From assembly GCA_020437105.1 (NCBI GenBank), contig JAGQWR010000074.1, positions 293-50,466 of the forward strand: a stretch of DNA of 50,174 nucleotides, in the 5' to 3' direction. Below are positions 25,376-34,064 of the stretch, piece after piece (position 1 is the stretch's first letter; every line of letters starts with the position of its first letter). Source of the DNA: Saprospiraceae bacterium. GTDB taxonomy: Bacteria; Bacteroidota; Bacteroidia; Chitinophagales; Saprospiraceae. The position numbers were made by a program, and so were the translations under genes. Below the pieces are notes generated by a model that was not told the DNA's origin, did no database searches, and was given only the letters and a program-made list of their open reading frames with translations.

Positions 25376-27196
25376 ATGCAGGAAATCCGCAATATCGCCA
25401 TCATCGCACACGTTGACCACGGTAAGACTACCCTGGTTGACAAGATCTTTCATCAGACCAATCTCTTTCGGGAGAACGAAGACATGGGAGATCTCATTCT
25501 CGACAATAATGACCTCGAGCGTGAGCGTGGAATCACGATTACATCCAAGAATGTATCCGTTCGCTATAAAGGCGTAAAGATCAATATCATCGACACTCCT
25601 GGTCACGCAGACTTTGGTGGTGAGGTGGAACGGGTTCTTAAAATGGCCGACGGAGTTGTACTTCTGGTTGATGCCTTTGAAGGCCCCATGCCACAAACGC
25701 GTTTTGTGACTCAAAAGATGGTCGATTTGGGTTTGAAACCAATGGTTGTCATTAATAAGGTTGACAAAGAAAACTGTCGGCCGGATGAGGTTCAGGAAGC
25801 TGTTTACGAACTCTTCTTCAACCTGGATGCTTCAGAGGATCAGTTAGAGTTCCGTACGCTTTATGGCAGTTCCAAACATGGTTGGATGGGAGACGACTGG
25901 AAAACGCCAACAGCAGATATTACACCTCTGCTCGATGCTATCCTGGAAGAAATTCCGGCGGCAAAATCTCCTGAGGGTACGGTACAGATGCAGGTAACCA
26001 CAATTGACCACAATAATTATCAGGGTCGTATTGCTATCGGTCGGGTAAGCCGGGGTACGCTAAAAGAAAACACACCGATCACCCTGATCAAACAATCTGG
26101 TGGTGTTATTAAAACCCGTATCAAAGAACTTCATGTTTTTGAAGGTTTGGGTCGTGCCCGAGTACAGGAAGTTCGTGCCGGAGAGATTGCAGCTGTTATC
26201 GGACTGGAAGATTTTCAAATTGGCGATACCATTGCCGACTTTGAAAATCCGGAAGGACTTCCTTCTATCAGCATCGGAGAGCCTACGATGAATATGCTCT
26301 TCACAATCAACAATTCCCCATTCTTTGGGAAAGAAGGAAAATTTGTCAACTCGCGTCAAATCCGCGACCGCTTATACAAAGAGACTGAAAAGAACCTAGC
26401 TCTGCGCGTAGAAGAAACAGAATCTCCCGATGCTCTCCTGGTGTTCGGACGTGGAATTCTCCACCTGAGTATTCTTATTGAAACCATGCGCCGCGAAGGT
26501 TACGAATTACAGGTTGGCCAGCCACGGGTTATCATTAAAGAAATTGATGGTGTCAAAAATGAGCCGTTTGAGACTTTGAGTATCGATGTGCCGGAACCGG
26601 TTTCCGGAAAAGTAATCGAGCTGGTTACACAACGCAAAGGAGACATGATGATCATGGAACCAAAAGGCGACCTCATTCACATGGAATTCCTGATGCCTTC
26701 CCGTGGTATTATCGGACTTCGAAACAAAATTCTGACAGCTACGGCAGGCGAGGCGATCATGAATCACCAATTTGATTCCTTTCAACCGCTAAAAGCAGAT
26801 CTTCCGCGTCGCTTAAATGGAGTGTTGGTGTCATCTGATACTGGTGCGGCTATGGCTTATGCGATCAACAAACTTCAGGAGCGCGGCCGTTTCTTCATTG
26901 ATCCGGGCGAGCAGGTTTATGAAGGACAGATCCTGGGTGAAAATACCCGTGATAATGATATCGTGATCAATGTCGTAAAGGGTAAGAACCTTACCAATAT
27001 GCGCGCATCCGGAAAAGATGACGGCACAAAGATTGCACCTGCTGTAAAATTCTCACTGGAAGAAGCCCTCGAGTATATTCAGGATGATGAATATGTAGAA
27101 ATCACGCCAAAAAGTATGCGCCTCCGCAAGATTCGCCTAACAGAATCTGATCGGAAAAAAGCGGCTAATAAAGCGCTGGCAAATATTAAATGGTAG
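25376..27196 (+). CDS. typA: Translational GTPase TypA/BipA
   Basis: A ribosome-associated GTPase of the elongation-factor G family, involved in ribosome assembly and stress or low-temperature growth. 606 residues, the usual length. Motifs: G1 AHVDHGKTT (residues ~10-18), G2 [11 protein letters not shown]3 [12 protein letters not shown]4 [10 protein letters not shown]. They are followed by the EF-Tu domain 2, EF-G C-terminal-like domain and BipA-specific C-terminus ([18 protein letters not shown] ... [13 protein letters not shown]). An in-frame ATG at 25316 would lie upstream of the predicted transcription start, so 25376 is the start. It is convergent with the TPR gene, across a shared terminator. 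Confidence 0.98.
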   Translation: MQEIRNIAIIAHVDHGKTTLVDKIFHQTNLFRENEDMGDLILDNNDLERERGITITSKNVSVRYKGVKINIIDTPGHADFGGEVERVLKMADGVVLLVDAFEGPMPQTRFVTQKMVDLGLKPMVVINKVDKENCRPDEVQEAVYELFFNLDASEDQLEFRTLYGSSKHGWMGDDWKTPTADITPLLDAILEEIPAAKSPEGTVQMQVTTIDHNNYQGRIAIGRVSRGTLKENTPITLIKQSGGVIKTRIKELHVFEGLGRARVQEVRAGEIAAVIGLEDFQIGDTIADFENPEGLPSISIGEPTMNMLFTINNSPFFGKEGKFVNSRQIRDRLYKETEKNLALRVEETESPDALLVFGRGILHLSILIETMRREGYELQVGQPRVIIKEIDGVKNEPFETLSIDVPEPVSGKVIELVTQRKGDMMIMEPKGDLIHMEFLMPSRGIIGLRNKILTATAGEAIMNHQFDSFQPLKADLPRRLNGVLVSSDTGAAMAYAINKLQERGRFFIDPGEQVYEGQILGENTRDNDIVINVVKGKNLTNMRASGKDDGTKIAPAVKFSLEEALEYIQDDEYVEITPKSMRLRKIRLTESDRKKAANKALANIKW

Positions 27197-27208
27197 GAAA
27201 TAATTTTT

Positions 27209-27222
27209 AATGCTGAATTTTT
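27209..27222. repeat. Second copy of an intergenic repeat arm
   Basis: Thirteen of these 14 bases (aatgctgaatttt) are identical to the left arm at 2095-2107. The paired arm is lost here; the AT-rich flanks are similar. It lies between the typA stop and its terminator. Confidence 0.4.
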
Positions 27223-27257
27223 AATTAAATCTTCTTCATTAGAAACTGAGAATTATT

Positions 27258-27298
27258 AAAAATCCCCGGCCGTACCTAGGTACTTGCCGGGGATTTTT
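27258..27298. terminator. Bidirectional terminator between convergent genes
   Basis: A perfect 13-bp stem (27258-27270 with 27286-27298) with A and T runs on both sides serves typA and the TPR gene. The 15-base loop contains a 12-bp perfect palindrome, GTACCTAGGTAC (27272-27283), so an inner hairpin can also form. Confidence 0.9.
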
Positions 27299-27317
27299 TT
27301 GTAATAAAACCTAATAT

Positions 27318-29660
27318 TTATAATCCAGCAGAAATCACAGCTTCCAATTCAGCTGCGAGAATTTTTTTATCCAATTCTTCCTGGGAAAGGTTTTGATTAT
27401 TCCTTGGCAAGCCATTCAGGTCATATCGCTCACTCAACAAACAACTCGACTCATAAACATTTTTTACCTGCTTAAATTGTTTGCAAACTTCTAAATGTTT
27501 CCGGGCTACATCTATTCGATCTATTGCAGCATTGCCATGCACCTGCATTAAATGATCAACAGGAGAATCATCCTCTTCCATTGCTTCGGAAACCAATGTC
27601 GAATATTCTTTTTCCAATATTCGAATATAGTTCCGATATCGTTTAAAGCCTTTTTTAAGATTATAAAACGGGCAGGAGTTAAAACAATCTGATGCAATTA
27701 CTCTGGCAGTTTCTGTTTCACCCGAATAAATAAGTGCACTTATTTTTACAAACCTCCAATAGTAATCATTTTCAGATATGGGGTTATCATTTTCAGGTAC
27801 AAAGCTTTCTGCTTTTTTTATATCACCTTTCAAAAGGTAAATTGTGGCCAAGGCATTCTTTGCAATTTCATTATATGGATTGGCTGTAATAGTAGCTTCA
27901 TAAATTTCCTGGGCCGCATCTAAATCCCCCATTGACTTTAACAACTCTCCATACCCATTTTGCGCAATAATATTATTTGGAAAATCAGCACGAATTCGCT
28001 CGTATTCTTCCCTGGCACCATTTAAATCCCCCATCGATTTCAATACCTCTGCATAACCATTTTGACAAGTAATATTTCCTGGAAACTGAACACGAATCCG
28101 CTCATATTCTTTCTTCGCGCCATTTAAATCGCCAAGCGATTTCAATACCTCTGCATAACCAGTTTGGGCAAAGACATCCTCTGGATATTCAGTACGAATC
28201 CGTTCATACTCTTCCTTAGCGCCAATTAAATCACCAAGCGATTTTAGCACCCCGGCATAACCATTTTGTGTTATAAGATTATCCGGATATTCAGTACGAA
28301 TTCGCTCATATTCTTTCTTCGCGCCATTTAGATCACCCATCGATTTCAATACCTCCGCATAACCGGTATGTGCAATAACATCTTGCGGATATTCAGCACG
28401 AATCCGTTCATATTCTTTTTTAGAGCCCAACAAATCACCTGCTGACTTTAATATTTCAGCAAATTGTTTATCAACAACCGGATCATCAACGTTTAATAAT
28501 TTTGCATATCCAATTATTTTCTTAGCATGGATAATCTCCTCCCGATCCAGACAGACTTTCGATATTTTTGACAGAGACATACAAATTTGATCCGGCGAAC
28601 TATTCTCAAATTGGTATGCCAATAATTGAATGATAATTACTTCGTACGATTTCCAATTTGCATTAATGGGTAAATCATTAATCTGATCATAGAAATAATC
28701 CAGAGAATCAAGAACCTCATCCGCAGGTCTTCCAATGTCCCATACTTTCCACCTAACTCCTTTCCAGGGCCTATACCACTTTGTTCTTTTTTTGGACTTT
28801 TTATCCTTTTGTGCTGTTACCTGCGAGTCTATATAATCTAGAATCATCTTTTCTATAGGATCAAAGGATCCTGCTATTCCAGATAATTCGTCTGAATCCG
28901 ATTGTACTTCATAATAAATAAAATCTGTATCAGCTAATTTTGAAATTTCAATTTTTAATTCCCGAAAAAATAAATTACGCCAGGCGTATTTATGCTCCTT
29001 TAAAATTAAAATAGAAGACACCATCGCATCGTCCCAGGATTTTCCGTCACGTTGAGCCAAGCTCAGGATCATCGATTTAATATTCCCTTTCTCTAAAAGA
29101 TTTTGAAAAACTGTATTAATTGTTTCTGTATCCGGAGCGTGTTTAACAGCGCTGCGATCCCAGGCTAAAATAAAGGGCTGAATAAAATTTTGGGAAGTAT
29201 TGAACTCCTGAAAAAATTTCAAAAACCGTTCTGACACACCATACTTACTGCATTGCAAAGCCTTCACCGGGTCAAGAGTCGGACCAGGAACAACGGAATA
29301 TGCCTTTCCTTCTAAAAAGGAATAGACTTGATCATCCTGCAGGTACCTGTCCAGCACCTTTGTTATTTTCTCCAGTACCTTTTCTGATTGAATGGTTACA
29401 TCCATCAACTGCAGAAATAAATTCAAGGATCGCCCCTTTTTGGTTTCGTCAGATAAAACCTGTTGCAGATCTTCTAAGTTCTTGGGAGTGCCAACTTCAA
29501 TAAAACCAGATCCGGGATATTGAAGATCATTCAAATCCATTTGGTGCACAGCTCTTGGTTTGGCTTCATTTTGATTTTCCAAGACATACCAATGGCCTGC
29601 TTCCCGAAAATAGGCTTTGCCTAACAGAGGGCTGATTAATATGTTATCTAATTTAGCCAC
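27318..29660 (-). CDS. TPR-repeat protein of unknown family
   Basis: A 780-residue protein without signal peptide or transmembrane segment, so probably cytoplasmic. Residues 1-~380 match no family I recognise; they include GKAYFREAGHWYVLEN, a lysine-rich stretch near 283-292 (KDKKSKKRTK) and WYRPWKGVRWKVWDIGRP. Residues ~400-625 are at least six TPRs of 34 residues with consensus GDLNGAKKEYERIRTEYP and NGYAEVLKSMGD. The tail (~625-780) is helical and unassigned. The start codon overlaps the end of the zinc-ribbon gene by 13 bases, so the two are translationally linked. AT-rich DNA (18-22 G/C per 60 bases sampled) sets it apart from typA and the lipoprotein block. A scaffold or sensor role is the general inference for TPR proteins. 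Confidence 0.88.
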   Translation of the reverse strand: MAKLDNILISPLLGKAYFREAGHWYVLENQNEAKPRAVHQMDLNDLQYPGSGFIEVGTPKNLEDLQQVLSDETKKGRSLNLFLQLMDVTIQSEKVLEKITKVLDRYLQDDQVYSFLEGKAYSVVPGPTLDPVKALQCSKYGVSERFLKFFQEFNTSQNFIQPFILAWDRSAVKHAPDTETINTVFQNLLEKGNIKSMILSLAQRDGKSWDDAMVSSILILKEHKYAWRNLFFRELKIEISKLADTDFIYYEVQSDSDELSGIAGSFDPIEKMILDYIDSQVTAQKDKKSKKRTKWYRPWKGVRWKVWDIGRPADEVLDSLDYFYDQINDLPINANWKSYEVIIIQLLAYQFENSSPDQICMSLSKISKVCLDREEIIHAKKIIGYAKLLNVDDPVVDKQFAEILKSAGDLLGSKKEYERIRAEYPQDVIAHTGYAEVLKSMGDLNGAKKEYERIRTEYPDNLITQNGYAGVLKSLGDLIGAKEEYERIRTEYPEDVFAQTGYAEVLKSLGDLNGAKKEYERIRVQFPGNITCQNGYAEVLKSMGDLNGAREEYERIRADFPNNIIAQNGYGELLKSMGDLDAAQEIYEATITANPYNEIAKNALATIYLLKGDIKKAESFVPENDNPISENDYYWRFVKISALIYSGETETARVIASDCFNSCPFYNLKKGFKRYRNYIRILEKEYSTLVSEAMEEDDSPVDHLMQVHGNAAIDRIDVARKHLEVCKQFKQVKNVYESSCLLSERYDLNGLPRNNQNLSQEELDKKILAAELEAVISAGL
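27958..28450 (-). repeat. Tandem 102-bp TPR-coding repeats
   Basis: The same phase point recurs at 27991, 28093, 28195, 28297 and 28399, exactly 102 bases apart, with high identity between units at DNA level as well as protein level. Near-identity over whole TPR units implies recent expansion by unequal crossing-over or slippage, and copy number may vary between strains. Confidence 0.9.
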
Positions 29661-30544
29661 TTATAATCAATTCCGGTTGAGCTAAGTTTTTCCTCCAAAA
29701 CAAGCAATTGCGTTTCCATGTAATCCGCATCATCTGCCTCGCTAAGGATCGTTCTTTTATTCTTTGTAAAAGTAATGTCTTCTATATGGTGCTGGTTAAT
29801 CAGGTTGTAAATATGTAGTTCTAGAAAGTCATCTTCCGAACGTCCATCGCCATTCTTTAAAAGAATAGACGGAAAGTTGCTGACTTCCCCATTATTCCGG
29901 ATTATCTCATCAAATAACTTATTTATAACAATTTTATTTCGCTCTTCCCAGGTACCTAGTTCGCCCGATGGGCACAGGCTGTTCCCGGGGCGCCATCCTG
30001 CATCAAGGAATCGATCGTATAGAAAGTAGGAGTTTTCGGAAAAAACACTTGTTCGGGTTGCAATTGTATTTGTTTTCAGGCTAATAGAAATCGAGCCATA
30101 ATTTATCAATCCAATTCCATCCAGTGAAAGCGAAGCGTACACAATTTTCATTCCGTCACTGGCATAAAAAGCAGCCTCTACCGTACTTCTTTTCATCTCG
30201 TTTAGCACAGTAGTTTTTGGCCTTTTCCCGGCTTCAACCGCAAGATGATAAGGCAGATAATCTTCTCCACTCAAAATCTTTGTTAAAAGGGCTAAATCCA
30301 TATTAACAACTGCTTTGCCTGCCGCATCTAAAGCCGAGCAAAAGCCTTCAATCAAATCTTTCTTATTTAATCCAATTGCTTTATTTAGTGATTCCTGAAA
30401 TAATGAATCAAGAGGCACCTGAAAGTATGGATCTTTAAGCAAGTTCACATTAGGAAAGCCTAAAGATCCTGTGCAGGTAGCACAAATGGTCCTGTTTCTT
30501 TCATTTTCGCTATTGCAAGCCGGACAAACTATCTTTTCAAGCAT
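29648..30544 (-). CDS. Zinc-ribbon protein of unknown function, partner of the TPR protein
   Basis: A 298-residue protein. The N-terminus is a zinc ribbon with C7-x2-C10 and C21-x2-C24 (IVCPAC ... ICATC). The rest is not recognised. A beta-strand-rich centre (~125-175, MKIVYASLSLDGIGLINYG, SISISLK, RTSVFSENSY) vaguely recalls the YG-x-L-x-L-K ... RTS pattern of some ADP-ribosyltransferase-like toxin or effector domains, but no complete R-S-E active-site set can be confirmed. A later stretch is DGRSEDDFLELHIYNLINQHH. No signal peptide. It is the first gene of a two-gene unit and overlaps the TPR gene by 13 bases. AT-rich. Could be a DNA/RNA- or protein-binding sensor or effector; I do not assign a function. 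Confidence 0.85.
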   Translation of the reverse strand: MLEKIVCPACNSENERNRTICATCTGSLGFPNVNLLKDPYFQVPLDSLFQESLNKAIGLNKKDLIEGFCSALDAAGKAVVNMDLALLTKILSGEDYLPYHLAVEAGKRPKTTVLNEMKRSTVEAAFYASDGMKIVYASLSLDGIGLINYGSISISLKTNTIATRTSVFSENSYFLYDRFLDAGWRPGNSLCPSGELGTWEERNKIVINKLFDEIIRNNGEVSNFPSILLKNGDGRSEDDFLELHIYNLINQHHIEDITFTKNKRTILSEADDADYMETQLLVLEEKLSSTGIDYKWLN

Positions 30545-30739
30545 ATACTAAATCTCCCCAGAGCCTTCTATTTCCGCCTTTCATTTGGCACAAAGGGATT
30601 TAAATTTACAAAGAGAAAACTGAAAAAACAACCTCAAAACGGAGCTTAAACGTTTAATTGCCCCCCTTTAAACAGCCAGAGGCCAGGTAAACACTAAAAC
30701 CAGGAACCCCTTTGCCAGCCAGGTAAAGCAAGCCAGGAT

Positions 30740-33700
30740 TTATCGAAGCACAAACGCCACCAGGGCTCCTCCGTTTTGCAAACCCAGCAAATACGGATTT
30801 CCACCCGATAGCACCCACTCCAACTGCCTTGCAAAGCCGGGCATTAAAAAGCCGCTTTCTGTTGGGCGCAGGAGTTTCATGGAGTGATCAGCCGGGTTAA
30901 CTTCCAGCACCCAGCCTTTGCCTGCGTCCTGCCGGCCCAGAGCGGGCGTAAAACCGTCGCGGTTGCCGGCCAGAAAGATGCGCTGACCCGATACGGCAAT
31001 CGCCTCGGTTGTGGACCATTGTACCGGATCCGGGAAGGGAATTAAATCCGTATGCGGATCCATATTCCACCAGATGGACGACCCAAAAAAATCGGCCGGA
31101 TAATACTGGGCTGTTTCTAAATTGGATTCGGCAAAAACCTCTTCTATACTGCTGTTTGAATATTCCTGATAACCGATATACTTTCGTTTCAGCGGCAGAA
31201 TTTGCCCGGCCAGATCATCTTTCCAATTGAACGGAATAGCCCGGCCATTCCGGAAATAAGCAATAACCGGATCAATGCTATAATTTTCATCAAAGTCGCG
31301 AACAAACAAACCGACCGGTTCCTCCGGAGCGCCTTTTCCAAAGTCCGAATTCCACCCTAAATTACCCAATAACACTTCCGGAACACCATTCTGATCCAAA
31401 TCTGCCAGTTCTACACAGTTCCACCAGCCATGTTCTGCTCGTTTCTCCAATGTGGGGATTGGCTGACTAAAATCTGCGACACATACCGGCATCCAGTGCC
31501 CGACGACAATTAACTTTTTTTGATCTTTTGCCCAGGCAGCATCGGTCACCATCCCAACTGTCTTTAATTCCGGAAGGACTTCTGCTGTCACATCCGTAAA
31601 ATGTCCCTGGCCATCATTGCGCAACAAAGCCGACTCCGGAACCTGACCATAAGCCCGTGGCACCGATCGGGATCCTACAAAAAGATCGAGATCGCCATCG
31701 CTGTCATAGTCCATCGGCACCACACAACTTCCGTTTCGGGTGGAGGCGGGTAATTGACTGCGTGCATCCGAAAACTGCCCCTGGCCATTGTTTAAATACA
31801 ATCTATCCTGCAATTGCTCATAACCCTCCGGGTACTCCCCTCCCCCGCTCACGATGTACAAATCCAAATCGCCATCGCCATCGGCATCAAAAAGAGCCAT
31901 ATCGACATCCTCAAAAAACAGGTCGCCTTCAAAGCTTTTATTATCGCTTTCGCGGAAGCTGCCATCACTCTTTTGGAAAAACACCTGGGGTAATTTTGCC
32001 TTGGAAGCACCGATAACCACATCCTCCAGGCCATCGCCATTCAAATCGCCAACAGCCATACTTGGGCCGTCTTCCGAGAGTTCATAAGGCAATAACTTCT
32101 CCATATTAAAATCGGTGAAGGTGTTTTCCGTATGAAAATAGTTCAGGCCATTGATTTTTGTTTTAGCATATAAAGTGGGTGCTGCGGCTTTCGCCGAAAG
32201 GCGTTCCGAATCAGCGGTCCATTTCAGCTGAATCCGTTCGTCTGCCTTAAGGCCTTTTCGAATGAGCCTGCCCCCGTCAGGCCAGATTACTTCCAGGCTG
32301 TCTGGATTAACATTCGGCGGCAAGCCAAAATGGATGAGGGCTTCTACAGAAGATTGCCAGCCACGTACCGGATTCAACTCGGCCAACTGCACCTGATTGC
32401 CAGCATACAAGCGCACTTTGGTACCGTAGGCAAAAGGATTGGCAGCGGGTCCTTCCAGACGAACCTGTAAATAATGTGCACCTCTTTCTGTGCTTGTATT
32501 TCGGTATATACTGGCTGTGAGGTTGAGGTTATTTAATACCAAATCCAAATCGCCATCCGCATCCAAATCAGCATATGCAGCGCCGTTGCTGCAGCCTTTT
32601 AAGTTTAGTCCCCACACATCCCCACTGGACTCAAAATTAAATGCACCGGTATTGCGATAAGCGTAATTAGACACAAGGCCTCCCGGCATTTGACTGATTA
32701 GCTGCACATCGGATGCCGATTCCTGAATTTCCTCGTCAGAAATGTATTTCAGGTAATCCAAATCATTAGGTCTGGTCCAGATTCCGTTAGAGATAAAGAT
32801 ATCTTTCAGGCCATCATTGTCCAGATCGGCCATCAGGCAGGCCCAACTCCAATCGGTGGCAGAAACCCCTGAAAAGGTACCCACCTCGCTAAACTGCAAA
32901 TTGTCGCCGGGGATGGCGCCCATATTGGCTTGTAAACAGTTGCGGGCATATTGGTAGTGGTAGCCGAAATTGAGTTTGTGCTCATAAATATTGAAGGGAT
33001 CGGGACCAACAGATCGTTTTTTCACCCCTTCGTCTTCGGGTTTCATGTCGAGTGATAGCAGGTCTGTCCAACCATCATTATTCAGGTCGGCTGCATCCAC
33101 GCCCATCGAAAACTGGCTTGTATGCCCAATGGAGGAGGCCAATTGTTCCTGAAATACACCTGCCCCCTGGTTGAGGTAGAGATAGTCATTTTCGTGAAAA
33201 TCATTGCTTACATAAATGTCTGGCCAGCCGTTTTGGTCAAAGTCGGAAACAACCACACCGAGCCCAAATCCTACTCTGCCGCCGTAAATACCGGAGGCTT
33301 CACTGACATCCGTAAACTTCCCGCCATCATTGCGAAAGAGGATATCGCCTGAAACCGGATCCCGGCGGGTACGCACATCTGAGCTTTGATAATTTTGCGG
33401 ATTATGCACAGAATGATTCAGCAAGAAACAATCCAGGTCGCCATCCCCATCGTAATCCAACCAGGCAGCCTGCTGAGAAAATCCGCGGAAAGCAAGGCCA
33501 TAAGCCTCCGCTTCTTCCGTAAAAGTACCGTCGCCCTGATTTATATAGAGCTCGTTTCTCCCGTTTATCTTTTTGTATCTGCCTACCTGACAAACATAGA
33601 TATCCAGCAAGCCGTCGGCATTAATGTCAACCATACTGGCTCCTGTTTTCCAGTCTCCTTTTCCGCCAACTCCGGCCAGTCCGGTCTGATCCTCAAATTG

Positions 33701-33997
33701 AAGATTGCCTTTATTGATGTATAAGCGATTTTGAAGCCGATTGGCCGTAAAAAACAGATCCGGAAGCTGGTCACCATTCAGGTCGCCTACGGCCACGCCC
33801 CCCCCATTGTAGTAATAGAGGTATTGGATGATATTGAGCTGCTGGGTATTGCGAACCTCATTGACAAAGTTTACACCGGATTCTTCCTGTGTAAGCAATT
33901 CAAACAAGGGATCAGAATCCTCGGCAGGCCCTTCGGATGGCTTTTTACAAGCCAGCAAAGTCAATAATAAGATAGTATAAAAATAAGCTGCACGCAT
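30740..33997 (-). CDS. FG-GAP/VCBS repeat lipoprotein with ASPIC/UnbV domain (paralogue 1)
   Basis: 1085 residues. Lipoprotein signal RAAYFYTILLLTLLAC with Cys17. Residues ~45-480 and ~620-1000 hold repeated FG-GAP/VCBS blades with calcium-type loops such as DYDGDGDLD and DADGDGDLD, the pattern of seven-bladed integrin-like propellers. An ASPIC/UnbV domain lies near 525-590 (AELNPVRGWQSSVEALIHFG, LEVIWPDGG). No catalytic motif, so it is probably a surface protein that binds glycans or other ligands. The ATG at 34042 adds 15 residues before the signal, so 33997 was chosen. It is the last gene of the susCD-led block and has two homologues further upstream in it. Confidence 0.9.
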   Translation of the reverse strand: MRAAYFYTILLLTLLACKKPSEGPAEDSDPLFELLTQEESGVNFVNEVRNTQQLNIIQYLYYYNGGGVAVGDLNGDQLPDLFFTANRLQNRLYINKGNLQFEDQTGLAGVGGKGDWKTGASMVDINADGLLDIYVCQVGRYKKINGRNELYINQGDGTFTEEAEAYGLAFRGFSQQAAWLDYDGDGDLDCFLLNHSVHNPQNYQSSDVRTRRDPVSGDILFRNDGGKFTDVSEASGIYGGRVGFGLGVVVSDFDQNGWPDIYVSNDFHENDYLYLNQGAGVFQEQLASSIGHTSQFSMGVDAADLNNDGWTDLLSLDMKPEDEGVKKRSVGPDPFNIYEHKLNFGYHYQYARNCLQANMGAIPGDNLQFSEVGTFSGVSATDWSWACLMADLDNDGLKDIFISNGIWTRPNDLDYLKYISDEEIQESASDVQLISQMPGGLVSNYAYRNTGAFNFESSGDVWGLNLKGCSNGAAYADLDADGDLDLVLNNLNLTASIYRNTSTERGAHYLQVRLEGPAANPFAYGTKVRLYAGNQVQLAELNPVRGWQSSVEALIHFGLPPNVNPDSLEVIWPDGGRLIRKGLKADERIQLKWTADSERLSAKAAAPTLYAKTKINGLNYFHTENTFTDFNMEKLLPYELSEDGPSMAVGDLNGDGLEDVVIGASKAKLPQVFFQKSDGSFRESDNKSFEGDLFFEDVDMALFDADGDGDLDLYIVSGGGEYPEGYEQLQDRLYLNNGQGQFSDARSQLPASTRNGSCVVPMDYDSDGDLDLFVGSRSVPRAYGQVPESALLRNDGQGHFTDVTAEVLPELKTVGMVTDAAWAKDQKKLIVVGHWMPVCVADFSQPIPTLEKRAEHGWWNCVELADLDQNGVPEVLLGNLGWNSDFGKGAPEEPVGLFVRDFDENYSIDPVIAYFRNGRAIPFNWKDDLAGQILPLKRKYIGYQEYSNSSIEEVFAESNLETAQYYPADFFGSSIWWNMDPHTDLIPFPDPVQWSTTEAIAVSGQRIFLAGNRDGFTPALGRQDAGKGWVLEVNPADHSMKLLRPTESGFLMPGFARQLEWVLSGGNPYLLGLQNGGALVAFVLR

Positions 33998-34064
33998 GTT
34001 GGCATAGTTTTCTAAAGGGCAAGTTAAGGACATACTTTGCAATCAACTACCAGTATTTGCAAAA

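Noticed and set aside
27958..28450. CRISPR array
   Set aside because: The 102-bp repeats are in-frame TPR codons without spacers or palindromic repeats.
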